Part shown: positions 26,579-34,681 of the stretch, in pieces
Numbering within the stretch: position 1 is the first letter of the stretch
Layout of the letters: the number at the start of each line of letters is the position of its first letter
Assembly (NCBI RefSeq): GCF_003386195.1
Contig: NZ_QRDX01000003.1
Coordinates: forward strand, 186,001 to 250,000
DNA: 64,000 nucleotides
Direction of reading: 5' to 3'
Origin: Seonamhaeicola aphaedonensis
GTDB taxonomy: Bacteria; Bacteroidota; Bacteroidia; Flavobacteriales; Flavobacteriaceae
Translations under genes and position numbers: made by a program
Notes under the pieces: generated by a model
Database searches by the model: none
What the model saw: the letters and a program-made list of their open reading frames with translations, nothing else
Told to the model about the DNA's origin: nothing

Positions 26579-26615
26579 CATTTCTAAAAATTGTTAATTA
26601 TTAAAATTTAAAAAT

Positions 26616-27026
26616 ATGTATCCAGCAGAATTAGTAAAACCAATGCGTGAAGATTTAACTAGCGTTGGTTTTGAAGAATTACAAACTCCAGAAGCAGTAG
26701 ATGCTGCTTTGGCAAAAGAAGGTACTACCCTTGTTGTAGTGAACTCTGTATGCGGTTGTGCTGCTGCCAATGCACGTCCCGGGGCCAAAATAAGTCTACA
26801 AAACGAAAAAAGACCAGATCACGTAGTAACCGTTTTTGCTGGTGTTGATAAAGAAGCTGTAGCCAAGGCTCGTGAATATATGATTCCATTTCCTCCTAGT
26901 TCTCCAAGTATGGCTTTGTTTAAAAATGGCGAATTAGTACATATGCTAGAACGTCATCATATTGAAGGTCGACCCGCAGAACTTATAGCTGAAAATTTAG
27001 TTGATGCTTATAACGAATACTGCTAA
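26616..27026 (+). CDS. Bacilliredoxin (BrxA/BrxB, YphP/YqiW family)
   Basis: 136 residues, full family length. The redox centre is the CGC motif C46-G47-C48 in VVNSVCGCAAANARPG. Other conserved parts are VTVFAGVDKEAVAKAREY, MIPFPPSSPSMALFKNGE and HHIEGRPAELIAE. In Firmicutes this family removes bacillithiol from proteins; in Bacteroidota it is common and the thiol partner is probably also a low-molecular-weight thiol. Single gene with own promoter and terminator. Confidence 0.96.
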   Translation: MYPAELVKPMREDLTSVGFEELQTPEAVDAALAKEGTTLVVVNSVCGCAAANARPGAKISLQNEKRPDHVVTVFAGVDKEAVAKAREYMIPFPPSSPSMALFKNGELVHMLERHHIEGRPAELIAENLVDAYNEYC

Positions 27027-27054
27027 GATCTCGAAATAAAAAGATTCAACATAT

Positions 27055-27080
27055 AACCACGATTTATTTGTGGTTTTTTT
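27055..27080 (+). terminator. Rho-independent terminator
   Basis: AACCAC (27055-27060) pairs with GTGGTT (27070-27075), then a run of T to 27080. Confidence 0.7.
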
Positions 27081-27132
27081 ATGTCTTTACGCAACCTTAT
27101 AAAAAGATTGCATCTAGTAAGAAAATTTAAAA

Positions 27133-27528
27133 ATGAAAAAAGTTTCTTCACATTTATTCCTATTTATAACCTGCCTGTTCTTATTTGCGTTTCAATGTGA
27201 TGAAGAAAACATTACCCTAAGCGAGGAGGAACTAAAGGAACTTGCAGATTTAAAGACAGAAATTGAAACTCTAGCAAGCTCTTCAATTTGTAATGAATCA
27301 ACCGAATGTAAATACATTGCCTTTGGAAGTAAACCTTGTGGTGGCCCATGGAGTTATTTAATTTACTCCACTTCAATTAATACTAACGTACTTGAAAATA
27401 AAGTAGAACAATATAATCAACTAGAGACTGTTTATAATGCTAAATGGGGCGTAGTTTCTGATTGTGCACTAGCACAAGAACCTTCAGATGTTATTTGTGA
27501 AGATAATAAGTGTGTTGCAGTGTTTTAA
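27133..27528 (+). CDS. Cys-rich putative lipoprotein, unknown function
   Basis: 131 residues. A signal sequence runs into FLFAFQC (Cys 23), a plausible Bacteroidota lipobox. The mature part has an acidic helix (SEEELKELADLKTEIETLASS), then CNESTECKYIAFGSKPCGGPW, SYLIYSTS and a C-terminal CALAQEPSDVICEDNKCVAVF. The paired Cys suggest disulphides in the periplasm or on the surface. The CGGPW pattern recurs in Bacteroidota hypothetical lipoproteins as I recall. The function is not known. Confidence 0.75.
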   Translation: MKKVSSHLFLFITCLFLFAFQCDEENITLSEEELKELADLKTEIETLASSSICNESTECKYIAFGSKPCGGPWSYLIYSTSINTNVLENKVEQYNQLETVYNAKWGVVSDCALAQEPSDVICEDNKCVAVF

Positions 27529-27596
27529 TTATTTACCACCAAACTTTTATTAAACAAGAATTAAATTCTCTCATTTTGGTTTTTATCCATTTTTAA

Positions 27597-28361
27597 ATGG
27601 GAAAATTTCATGTACTTTTGGGCATGATAAAAATTTTATCCTATCCCTTAACCGTAATTTATTACTTGCTTTTTTTAATAACTCTAGTAATTTTCCATCC
27701 GCTACAGTGGTTATGCTTTAATGTTTTTGGGTATCAAGCTCATAAAAAATGTGTGGACATCCTTCAGTTTTTCCTATTAAAATGCACGCACGTTTTAGGA
27801 ACACGTTTCACTTTTAATAACCCACACAGTATTAATATAAACCAGCCTTTAATAATAGTGGCTAACCACCAAAGTATGTATGATATATCGCCCATAATGT
27901 GGTACATGCGTAGACATCATACAAAATTTATTAGTAAGATTGAACTTGGAAATGGCATCCCTAGTGTGTCATTCAACTTACGTCATGGAGGATCGGTTTT
28001 AATTGATAGAAAAAATCCTAGACAGTCCTTACCTGCTATCATGAAATTTGCAGAATATATTGAAACTAATAATCGTGCCGCCGTTATTTTTCCTGAAGGT
28101 ACCCGAAGTAAAAATGGTGAGCCAAAACCGTTTCAAACCAAAGGTTTAGAGATTCTTTTAAAAAAAATCCCGTCTGCCTTAGTGGTTCCCATTTCTATAA
28201 ATAACTCCTGGAAAATGCTTAGATATGGTAAATTCCCGATGGGTTTGGGTACCCATATTAAGTTTAAAGTTCATAAGCCTCTAAAAGCCTCAGATTTCAA
28301 AGACAAAAGTGCGCTAATAAACCTTGTTGAGACTACTATAAAATCGGCTATTCAACCTTAA
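27597..28361 (+). CDS. 1-acyl-sn-glycerol-3-phosphate acyltransferase (PlsC-like)
   Basis: 254 residues. It acylates lysophosphatidic acid at position 2 in phospholipid synthesis. N-terminal membrane segment (YPLTVIYYLLFLITLVIF); catalytic HX4D in ANHQSMYD; substrate motif VIFPEGTRSKNGE; later VVPISINNSW. The start at 27597 gives nine residues before Met 9, an alternative start. The HD-domain gene follows after nine bases, so both are likely cotranscribed. Confidence 0.92.
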   Translation: MGKFHVLLGMIKILSYPLTVIYYLLFLITLVIFHPLQWLCFNVFGYQAHKKCVDILQFFLLKCTHVLGTRFTFNNPHSININQPLIIVANHQSMYDISPIMWYMRRHHTKFISKIELGNGIPSVSFNLRHGGSVLIDRKNPRQSLPAIMKFAEYIETNNRAAVIFPEGTRSKNGEPKPFQTKGLEILLKKIPSALVVPISINNSWKMLRYGKFPMGLGTHIKFKVHKPLKASDFKDKSALINLVETTIKSAIQP

Positions 28362-28370
28362 ATAAATCTT

Positions 28371-29018
28371 GTGAAATCTATCATTGATAAAACAAAAGAG
28401 TTTGTACAGGAAACACTTGCTAATGCAGAAGGCGGTCATGACTGTTTTCATACACTAAGAGTGTATAATAACGCTTTACTTATAGCCAAAGATGAACCTG
28501 TTGATATTTTTATAGTGTCATTAGGAGCCTTGTTACACGATATTGCAGATAGTAAATTTCACAATGGCGATGAAACCATTGGCCCTAAAGTAGCTAGAGA
28601 ATTTCTTTTTAAATTGAATGTAGATTCGGTTGTAATTGAACATGTTGTTAAAATTATTGAAAACGTCTCATTTAAGGGTGGTAATGAGAAACAAGGCTTT
28701 AAGTCTCCCGAATTAGATGTTATTCAAGATGCCGATAGACTAGATGCCATTGGTGCCATTGGTATTGCAAGATGTTTTAATTACGGCGGATTTAAAAACA
28801 GGGCGCTTTACAATCCTGAAATTAAACCAAACCTTAATATGAGCAAAGAAGCCTATAAAGCTTCAACAGCCCCAACTATCAACCACTTTTACGAAAAACT
28901 TCTATTGTTAAAAGATAGAATGAATACTAAGACCGGAAAGAGAATAGCTGAAAACAGACACAACTTTATGCAACTATACCTAAAACAATTTTATAGCGAG
29001 TGGGAGGGCAAAAATTAA
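28371..29018 (+). CDS. HD-domain phosphohydrolase
   Basis: 215 residues from a GTG start. Metal-dependent HD motif: H in HDCFHTLRVYNN, HD in LGALLHDIADSKFH, and the distal D in VIQDADRLDAIGAIG. YfbR/YedJ-like HD proteins hydrolyse nucleotides or other phosphoesters; the substrate is unknown. The start lies nine bases after the acyltransferase gene. Confidence 0.9.
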   Translation: MKSIIDKTKEFVQETLANAEGGHDCFHTLRVYNNALLIAKDEPVDIFIVSLGALLHDIADSKFHNGDETIGPKVAREFLFKLNVDSVVIEHVVKIIENVSFKGGNEKQGFKSPELDVIQDADRLDAIGAIGIARCFNYGGFKNRALYNPEIKPNLNMSKEAYKASTAPTINHFYEKLLLLKDRMNTKTGKRIAENRHNFMQLYLKQFYSEWEGKN

Positions 29019-29021
29019 TGA

Positions 29022-31994
29022 TTAATTATAGATAAATTCATCTAGCGTAGCTTTGTTTTGCAGTTCAAACAATTTGATGACTCTTACAGTTTTTGTTTCA
29101 TTAGGTTTTGCAAAGTTTTTATAAACCGTATACTTTAAATAGGTTGGATTTTGAGTATCCTCTTTTTTTAAGTTTTTAATATTAATAAGCCATTTCCCAG
29201 GTTTAGCATCATCAATAAAAAACTCTTCTGTTTGATACCCCTTTTGTAAGCCATCTAATATTCGTTCTTTTTTTGAAAATTCAGAGAGTTCCCAAGTAAA
29301 ATATTTATTATCAGGGTTTACAAATTGTAATTCAAACTCTGCTAAAGGATTATTCCATTCAAAAACAAGGCGTATGTCTTTTTTAAATTTTAAACTTAAC
29401 AAATCAGAAGACAAATCTTTATATTCAACTTTTGATTTATGTAACATAACTAAATGTCTTAGTTCATTTTCAATAACACTTCTCAACCCAGAAAAATCAA
29501 CCTCAGGAATTGTGCCTAAGAGCATTTGTTTATACAATAACATGGCCTTATTATAAGCTCCTGTATTTTGATAAGCTAAAGCCATGTCTCTGAATGGCTG
29601 GGATTGTTTGGGGTTTAACTTCAGTATTCTTTTATATATCAGCCTAGCTTCTTCATATTTGTTTAATGCTTCTAACTTATAAGCCAACGTTTTTAAAGCT
29701 TTAACATTATTATAAGCAATGTCTGCAATACTCGTAAGAATGTTATAAGCTTTTGTAGAATCCCATCGTTCAAAATATTCTGAGGCATCAAAATAAAAGG
29801 AAATTGGTAGCTGTTTAAATCTGGTTTTTTGTGATTCATAAATTTGTAATGCTTCATTAAATGATGAGGCATTATGTAATTCACTTACAAAATGAGAAAC
29901 TTTTGAGTTGGTTTCAGGATAAAGCTTTGTTTGATCATAATTGTTATCTGTTAATCTTGCCCAATTTTTTAATTGCTCTTCAGAACTAAATTGTGACGTT
30001 TTAGTAGTAACCAAAATGGCTCCGCCAGCGGCATCAGCTCCAAATCTATTGATAGCGGCCAATGACCTCAATACCGTAATCGACTGTATGTTTTGTGGAG
30101 ATAAATTCAAATAATTTAAACTATACAGACCATCAACAAAAACAGCAGGTGGGGTTCTCCTATCTCTAATCCAAATATTAGCATTAATAGTAGCACCAGA
30201 TACATTAACTCCAGGTGTTCTGCGTAAAATATCAACAAAATAAATATCTGAGGGACGAATATCGTTTTCCCCTATGTAGTTAGAGGCATACCCTAATTTT
30301 CTGTTTCCAAGCCTAGCAATATTATCATTTTCATTAGGTTTGTCGTTTATACCACTTACACTAACCTCTTCAAGAAACTCTATATTAAACTCTAAATCAA
30401 TATCAATATTTTTTTTGTTTGATACAGCAATCTCTTTCTGTTTTACTCCAAAATAATTAATTAAAAGTATATCACCATAGTCTGCTTTTATTTCATATTT
30501 ACCGTCTTTATCTGTAAAAACCTCATCATATGTATTTTTAATACTTACTGAGACCCCTTCTAGGGGTCCTGATTTACTTTGTACTATCCCGTAAATAGTA
30601 CTTCTTTTGTTAGAATCACTTGTTTCATCATACACTGTTTTATCTAAAATATCAAACGCCATGTATCTTAAAGCTGAAGAAAGTGATGTTTTATTCAAAT
30701 TCAAATAATTGGCATCGGTACTTTGAGAAATCTCTTGTAAAACTTTATGATTGGCTATATAACTTGAGCTAATACAAAATGTGGGGTTGCTAAAGTTATG
30801 ATTGAAATCTGAAAAAGCTGAAACCCCATCACTAAAAAGCATCATGACATCAGAATGAGACCAATTGTTTGATAATACACTAGCAAAACTAGTTCCCGCT
30901 TCATAAGTTGTGTTTTTTAAATGATTTAATAATAACTTGGTATCTCCCTTTTTAACTTCAAATAATTTATCATCAATTATATCCATATTAAACTTTACAA
31001 CCCTAACTTTAACATTTTTAATTGAGTTTAAATAAGCTTCTAAAAACTCAAGTTCTTTGTTAATATTTCTATTTAAAAGCATAGATTCAGAACTGTCCCA
31101 AAGAATAGTTATGGTATTTGGTATGATTCTTTTTTCAATTTTGTTATGCTTTTTTGGGAAAGACGTTAACACCTGAAAAGACATTGTAGCATCTTTTATT
31201 TCTTTCCACTTATCTTGGCTTATATAACGAGTATAGGTAGCTCCAGAACCACTACCAGCCACAACAAATCCTACCTTATCTCCAAACACCTCAACAAGTT
31301 CTATACTTACTATAATATCTTTATCAACTTTAATATTATAAGGTTTTAAATTAATAGTATCAATGCCTATTTTTTTGGTTACAACATGAAAAATATTGGT
31401 ATTTAACAAGTTTTTATTAGGTAATTTTTTATTGGAATCATAAATATTAACTCTTAATTTAATACTATCGGAAATATTTTCTAAAATCCTTAGTTTTAGG
31501 TCTAGTAATTTAGAATCCTTTTTATTTATTTTAAGCTTTGTGGCAATTTCGCCTCCTAGTGCCATATCTTCTTTCCAATAACCTATAGTGTAACCATCAT
31601 AATCTAAACTACCAACCTGCTTTTTATCAGTTTCTGGGGTTGTAATTATTAATTCCTCTAAACTTTGAATGTTTGGTTGTAAATATAATTTGTTGGTGTT
31701 TGATAGTTTTGAAAATAATTCTGATGATTTAATTTTTAAAGTTTTATATCCTAAAGAAGAAAATTGTAATACATCAAAATCTTTTATATAATCTTCTTGA
31801 TATTGTATTTTAAAACGGCCTTTTTCATTGCTTGCCGTACCTACACTTTTACCTACAAAACCAATATTAACATACGGAACAGGTTCATTAGTTAACTTAT
31901 CTAACACAAAAGCATCAATAGTTATAATATCCTGTGAAAATACTTGATTATAACCATACAAAAGAAGTAGTATAAGTACTAGTATCTTATTCAT
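29022..31994 (-). CDS. vWA / TonB-plug / TPR / DUF2135-like hybrid surface protein
   Basis: 990 residues. In order: signal peptide (1-20); carboxypeptidase-like domain (about 24-110); a beta domain (about 125-280); a vWA domain with full MIDAS (D300-S302-S304, T368 in AGTSF, D389 in FSDG); a second carboxypeptidase-like domain (about 465-540); a TonB plug (about 575-665, AVFVDGLYSLNYL and GADAAGGAILVTTK); TPR-like helices (about 760-850); and a C-terminal beta domain like DUF2135 (about 880-970). There is no beta barrel, so it cannot be a normal TonB receptor. It resembles VIT-vWA-TPR proteins crossed with a plug. Function unknown; secreted, metal-dependent binding is likely. Confidence 0.8.
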   Translation of the reverse strand: MNKILVLILLLLYGYNQVFSQDIITIDAFVLDKLTNEPVPYVNIGFVGKSVGTASNEKGRFKIQYQEDYIKDFDVLQFSSLGYKTLKIKSSELFSKLSNTNKLYLQPNIQSLEELIITTPETDKKQVGSLDYDGYTIGYWKEDMALGGEIATKLKINKKDSKLLDLKLRILENISDSIKLRVNIYDSNKKLPNKNLLNTNIFHVVTKKIGIDTINLKPYNIKVDKDIIVSIELVEVFGDKVGFVVAGSGSGATYTRYISQDKWKEIKDATMSFQVLTSFPKKHNKIEKRIIPNTITILWDSSESMLLNRNINKELEFLEAYLNSIKNVKVRVVKFNMDIIDDKLFEVKKGDTKLLLNHLKNTTYEAGTSFASVLSNNWSHSDVMMLFSDGVSAFSDFNHNFSNPTFCISSSYIANHKVLQEISQSTDANYLNLNKTSLSSALRYMAFDILDKTVYDETSDSNKRSTIYGIVQSKSGPLEGVSVSIKNTYDEVFTDKDGKYEIKADYGDILLINYFGVKQKEIAVSNKKNIDIDLEFNIEFLEEVSVSGINDKPNENDNIARLGNRKLGYASNYIGENDIRPSDIYFVDILRRTPGVNVSGATINANIWIRDRRTPPAVFVDGLYSLNYLNLSPQNIQSITVLRSLAAINRFGADAAGGAILVTTKTSQFSSEEQLKNWARLTDNNYDQTKLYPETNSKVSHFVSELHNASSFNEALQIYESQKTRFKQLPISFYFDASEYFERWDSTKAYNILTSIADIAYNNVKALKTLAYKLEALNKYEEARLIYKRILKLNPKQSQPFRDMALAYQNTGAYNKAMLLYKQMLLGTIPEVDFSGLRSVIENELRHLVMLHKSKVEYKDLSSDLLSLKFKKDIRLVFEWNNPLAEFELQFVNPDNKYFTWELSEFSKKERILDGLQKGYQTEEFFIDDAKPGKWLINIKNLKKEDTQNPTYLKYTVYKNFAKPNETKTVRVIKLFELQNKATLDEFIYN

Positions 31995-32164
31995 ATTCCT
32001 ACATAATTGAAAAATTCAACTTTAAAAATAAACTAATAAAATACCTTTACCATACTATAGTTGTTTTTTTAAGAAAATTATAGTATAAATAGGATGTAAG
32101 ATAAGAACTCCTAAAGATATTGAGGGCTTTTAGGACTCAATAATATATAATATAAAGGTTAAAT

Positions 32165-33040
32165 TTAACCAATAATTTGTTTTATCTCCTTTCGGTAATT
32201 GGAAGCACTTTTTCCTATAACCTCATTAAACTGTTTATTGAAATGTGAAAAGTTATTAAATCCACATTCAAAACAGATATCGGCAATACTCATCTGACTT
32301 TCATTAAGTAACTTTGTAGCATGTACAATTCTTATCTCATTAACTACTTGAGTAAATGTTTTTCCTGTAGTTTTCTTAAAATATCTACAAAACGCTGGAA
32401 CTGTCATACTAACTTTATCGGCAATATCCTCTAAAGCTATGTGCTCTTTAAAATTGGCATTTACATATTTGTAGATAGTTTTAATCTTATCGGTGTCTTG
32501 AGGTTCTGCTTCAAATACAAAACCATCAGCATTTAAAATGGTGTAATCTTCAGTAGTGGCTAAATATTGTAATATTTCTAAGAGTTTCAAAACTCTTTCA
32601 AAGCCTGTATGATTTTCTAAATCTTCTATTTTTGTTCCTACTGCATCTTTGGCCTCTCTTCCAAACTTAATACCATTTTTGGCTTTTTCAAATAAAGACG
32701 CTATCGCAATAGCTTCGGGCACGTTATTTAGAAAATCTTCACCTAAAAAATCTGGTCTAAATTGAATAGTGGTTTCAATACCTGCAGCTGTTAATCTATC
32801 TGTAAAACCATTATGTGGTAAATTTGAGCCAATTAAAATAAGTTGGCTATTATTAAAATAAGACAAGTGATTGCCAATGTGTGTTTTTCCCTGCCCTCTG
32901 TTAACGTATATAAGTTCTATTTCTGGGTGAAAATGCCAGAACATTTCACTTCTATCTTGCTTGTCATTGTGTTGTTTCACCAAAATAGAATTACCAAAAG
33001 ATGGTGACAACTTTTTAAATGTAGGTTTCTTCGTTATCAT
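32165..33040 (-). CDS. AraC-family transcriptional regulator (cupin sensor)
   Basis: 291 residues: cupin N-domain (about 15-130, EMFWHFHPEIELIYVNRGQG with metal-type His residues) and AraC DNA-binding domain (about 190-291, EDIADKVSMTVPAFCRYFKK and ADICFECGFNNFSHFNKQFNE). It is transcribed away from a promoter region that carries inverted repeats also found upstream of two tandem secreted-protein genes, which makes it the best candidate for their regulator. The effector is probably a small molecule such as a sugar. Confidence 0.92.
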   Translation of the reverse strand: MITKKPTFKKLSPSFGNSILVKQHNDKQDRSEMFWHFHPEIELIYVNRGQGKTHIGNHLSYFNNSQLILIGSNLPHNGFTDRLTAAGIETTIQFRPDFLGEDFLNNVPEAIAIASLFEKAKNGIKFGREAKDAVGTKIEDLENHTGFERVLKLLEILQYLATTEDYTILNADGFVFEAEPQDTDKIKTIYKYVNANFKEHIALEDIADKVSMTVPAFCRYFKKTTGKTFTQVVNEIRIVHATKLLNESQMSIADICFECGFNNFSHFNKQFNEVIGKSASNYRKEIKQIIG

Positions 33041-33060
33041 ATTGGGTAATCTTTTAAAAG

Positions 33061-33068
33061 CAAAATTA
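33061..33068 (-). promoter_or_regulatory. -7 box of the AraC regulator gene
   Basis: TAATTTTG on the minus strand, exact TAnnTTTG, 21 bases before the start codon at 33040. Confidence 0.6.
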
Positions 33069-33127
33069 CAATATATTATGCGTACATTATATATTTTATT
33101 ACCATAAACCTATGTTAAATTAACTTT

Positions 33128-33166
33128 TATGCTATTTAACATATCCTTAACTGTTAATATAGCATA
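33128..33166. promoter_or_regulatory. Operator array, copy A (inverted repeat)
   Basis: TATGCTATTTAAC (33128-33140) faces GTTAATATAGCATA (33153-33166). Inverted, the second reads TATGCTATATTAAC, one base longer. The same motif occurs in copies B and C upstream of the two secreted-protein genes. Confidence 0.55.
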
Positions 33167-33209
33167 GATAATAGCAAATATTGATGTTTTTTGAGCTTTA
33201 TATCTGCCA

Positions 33210-33217
33210 TATCTTTG
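33210..33217 (+). promoter_or_regulatory. -7 box of the coding-less third unit
   Basis: TATCTTTG, exact TAnnTTTG, with TTG 16 bases upstream (33191-33193). Transcription would start near 33223 and end at the terminator around 33380. Confidence 0.55.
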
Positions 33218-33222
33218 TATCA

Positions 33223-33381
33223 TAGTTTTAGTTAAGTTATGAAACGTTAATTGAAGCAAAAGAAAGTTAAAGGTCTTTCTTCAATTTAATAACATAAAGA
33301 TTTCATAAATACATTAATAATTAGTTTAATGTCTTATTTAGTTTAGTTGGTAGAGTGGGCTGTGGTGGCCCACTTTTTTTT
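33223..33381 (+). ncRNA. Candidate small RNA / gutted paralogue unit
   Basis: Between a consensus promoter and a terminator lies about 155 bases without a coding frame (ATG 33239 is followed by AAA CGT TAA). The leader keeps GAAACGTTAA as in the two intact units, and the 3' part from about 33307 matches the end of the first paralogue gene (codons for K-Y-I-N-N-stop) and its terminator. The middle folds: TTGAAG..GAAAG with CTTTCTTCAA (33251-33285). It is either a remnant of a deleted gene or a stable small RNA. Confidence 0.5.
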
Positions 33382-33383
33382 GC
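33307..33383 (+). repeat. 3'-end repeat, copy A (tail plus terminator)
   Basis: About 75 bases nearly identical to 34257-34332; the one clear difference is a missing T in AGTTTAATG. It includes the last codons, stop and terminator stem AGTGGGC (33354-33360) with GCCCACT (33368-33374) and eight T. Confidence 0.85.
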
Positions 33384-33556
33384 ATTAAATCCAAACAGAT
33401 ATTAAAAGTACACACATAGTCTTATAAAAAACTTTGCTGATAGATTTTCTATTGTTACTCCTTTTGAGTTTCCAATTTAGGCGATTGAATTTTTCAAAAT
33501 GGAGATACATATATTTAATTATAACTGTATTAACATATGTAATCTTATCTCCACAA

Positions 33557-33614
33557 TATGCTATATTAACTTAACACAAACTTAGCATACATTTAACAGG
33601 TAATATAGCACATA
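33557..33614. promoter_or_regulatory. Operator array, copy B
   Basis: TATGCTATATTAAC (33557-33570), CTTAGCATAC (33581-33590) and GGTAATATAGCA (33599-33610) in the order inverted, middle, inverted. It is upstream of the first secreted-protein gene, about 45-100 bases before its -7 box. Confidence 0.6.
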
Positions 33615-33655
33615 TATTAATCAATTTCAATGTTTTACAAACTATTAGTCTGCTA

Positions 33656-33663
33656 TACATTTG
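33656..33663 (+). promoter_or_regulatory. -7 box of the first secreted paralogue
   Basis: TACATTTG, exact TAnnTTTG, 26 bases before the start codon. The same box with the same flanks precedes the second paralogue. Confidence 0.65.
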
Positions 33664-33689
33664 TAGTGTAAAACGTTAAAAACCAAATC

Positions 33690-34274
33690 ATGAAAAACGT
33701 ATTATCAAACTTTAAAAAAGGAATCTTAATGGTAGCAATAATGGCTACGGTTACGGGTTATGCCAATGACGGTAAATTAATTGTTAAGGAGGCTAAAAGA
33801 ACTTCACTAACGTTTAAGAATGTAAAACAAGGGAACTTACTGACTATAAAAGATGCAAACGGACTTACATTATATAAGGAGTTAATAGAAAAATCAGGAG
33901 TATACTCAAAAGGATTTGATTTTACTGCGCTTCCTGATGGTAATTACTTTTTTGAACTAGAAAAAGATGTTGAGATCAAAACCATCCCTTTTTCAGTATT
34001 AAGCAATAAGGTAACATTCAATAAAGAGCTAGAAACTCTATATCATAAGCCCGTGGCAATTGTTAAAAAAGACATGTTATACATAAGCAAAGTTGCTTCA
34101 GATTATGAACCTTTAACAGTAAGTTTATATGGTAAGGATAGTGGTGAATTATTATATACCGAGACCATTACTAATACATGCGTCATAGAAAAAGCTTATA
34201 AACTTAAAGCAGGAAATTACAGATTAGTTTTAAATTCAAATAACAAGTATTTTACAAAATTCATTAATAATTAG
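33690..34274 (+). CDS. Secreted beta-rich protein, tandem paralogue 1
   Basis: 194 residues with signal peptide (FKKGILMVAIMATVTGYAND). Two beta-sandwich-like halves: TSLTFKNVKQGNLLTIKD through DFTALPDGNYFFELEKD, then PLTVSLYGKDSGELLYTET through LKAGNYRLVLNSNNKYF. The layout resembles short Bacteroidota proteins with DUF3244-like or sorting-tail-like folds. No catalytic motif. The neighbour at 34682 is about half identical. Likely under the adjacent AraC regulator. Function unknown. Confidence 0.8.
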   Translation: MKNVLSNFKKGILMVAIMATVTGYANDGKLIVKEAKRTSLTFKNVKQGNLLTIKDANGLTLYKELIEKSGVYSKGFDFTALPDGNYFFELEKDVEIKTIPFSVLSNKVTFNKELETLYHKPVAIVKKDMLYISKVASDYEPLTVSLYGKDSGELLYTETITNTCVIEKAYKLKAGNYRLVLNSNNKYFTKFINN

Positions 34275-34304
34275 TTTTAATGTCTTATTTAGTTTAGTTG
34301 GTAG

Positions 34305-34331
34305 AGTGGGCTGTGGTGGCCCACTTTTTTT
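34305..34331 (+). terminator. Terminator of paralogue 1
   Basis: AGTGGGC (34305-34311) pairs with GCCCACT (34319-34325), followed by T6. Identical to the terminator at 33354-33381. Confidence 0.85.
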
Positions 34332-34546
34332 GGTTAAAAATTTAAGCACAGCGTCTTTGTTTTCTTTTTTTTTGGAAACCGCTCTCAAATAATCTCCTTT
34401 TCATTTAACTGTATAATTAGTAAAAGTAATTTATCAAGCACTAAAATTTTATAATACACTCTTCAATTTTAGTGAGTCAATCAAAAATAAATTACCACAT
34501 CTTAAAATAAGCTTTTTTTTAAATATATGTGTTATTAACCCTACGT

Positions 34547-34604
34547 TATGCTATTTTAATTTAACACAAACTTAGCATACTTTTAACAGGTAATTTAGCA
34601 TATA
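34547..34604. promoter_or_regulatory. Operator array, copy C
   Basis: TATGCTATTTTAAT (34547-34560), CTTAGCATAC (34571-34580) and GGTAATTTAGCATATA (34589-34604). It is close to copy B base by base over about 55 bases, while the rest of the 407-base spacer 34275-34681 differs and holds nothing else recognised. Confidence 0.6.
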
Positions 34605-34645
34605 AATAAGTCAAAATCAATGTTTTACATGCCTTAAATCCACTA

Positions 34646-34653
34646 TACATTTG
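34646..34653 (+). promoter_or_regulatory. -7 box of the second secreted paralogue
   Basis: TACATTTG, exact TAnnTTTG, followed by GTAGTATAAAACGTTAAA, almost the same leader as paralogue 1. Confidence 0.65.
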
Positions 34654-34681
34654 TAGTATAAAACGTTAAAAAAACCAAATC

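Noticed and set aside
33308-33383. The GTGGGC hairpins as tRNA or attachment sites
   Set aside because: They are simple terminators: a short stem followed by a T run after a stop codon, present twice by duplication.
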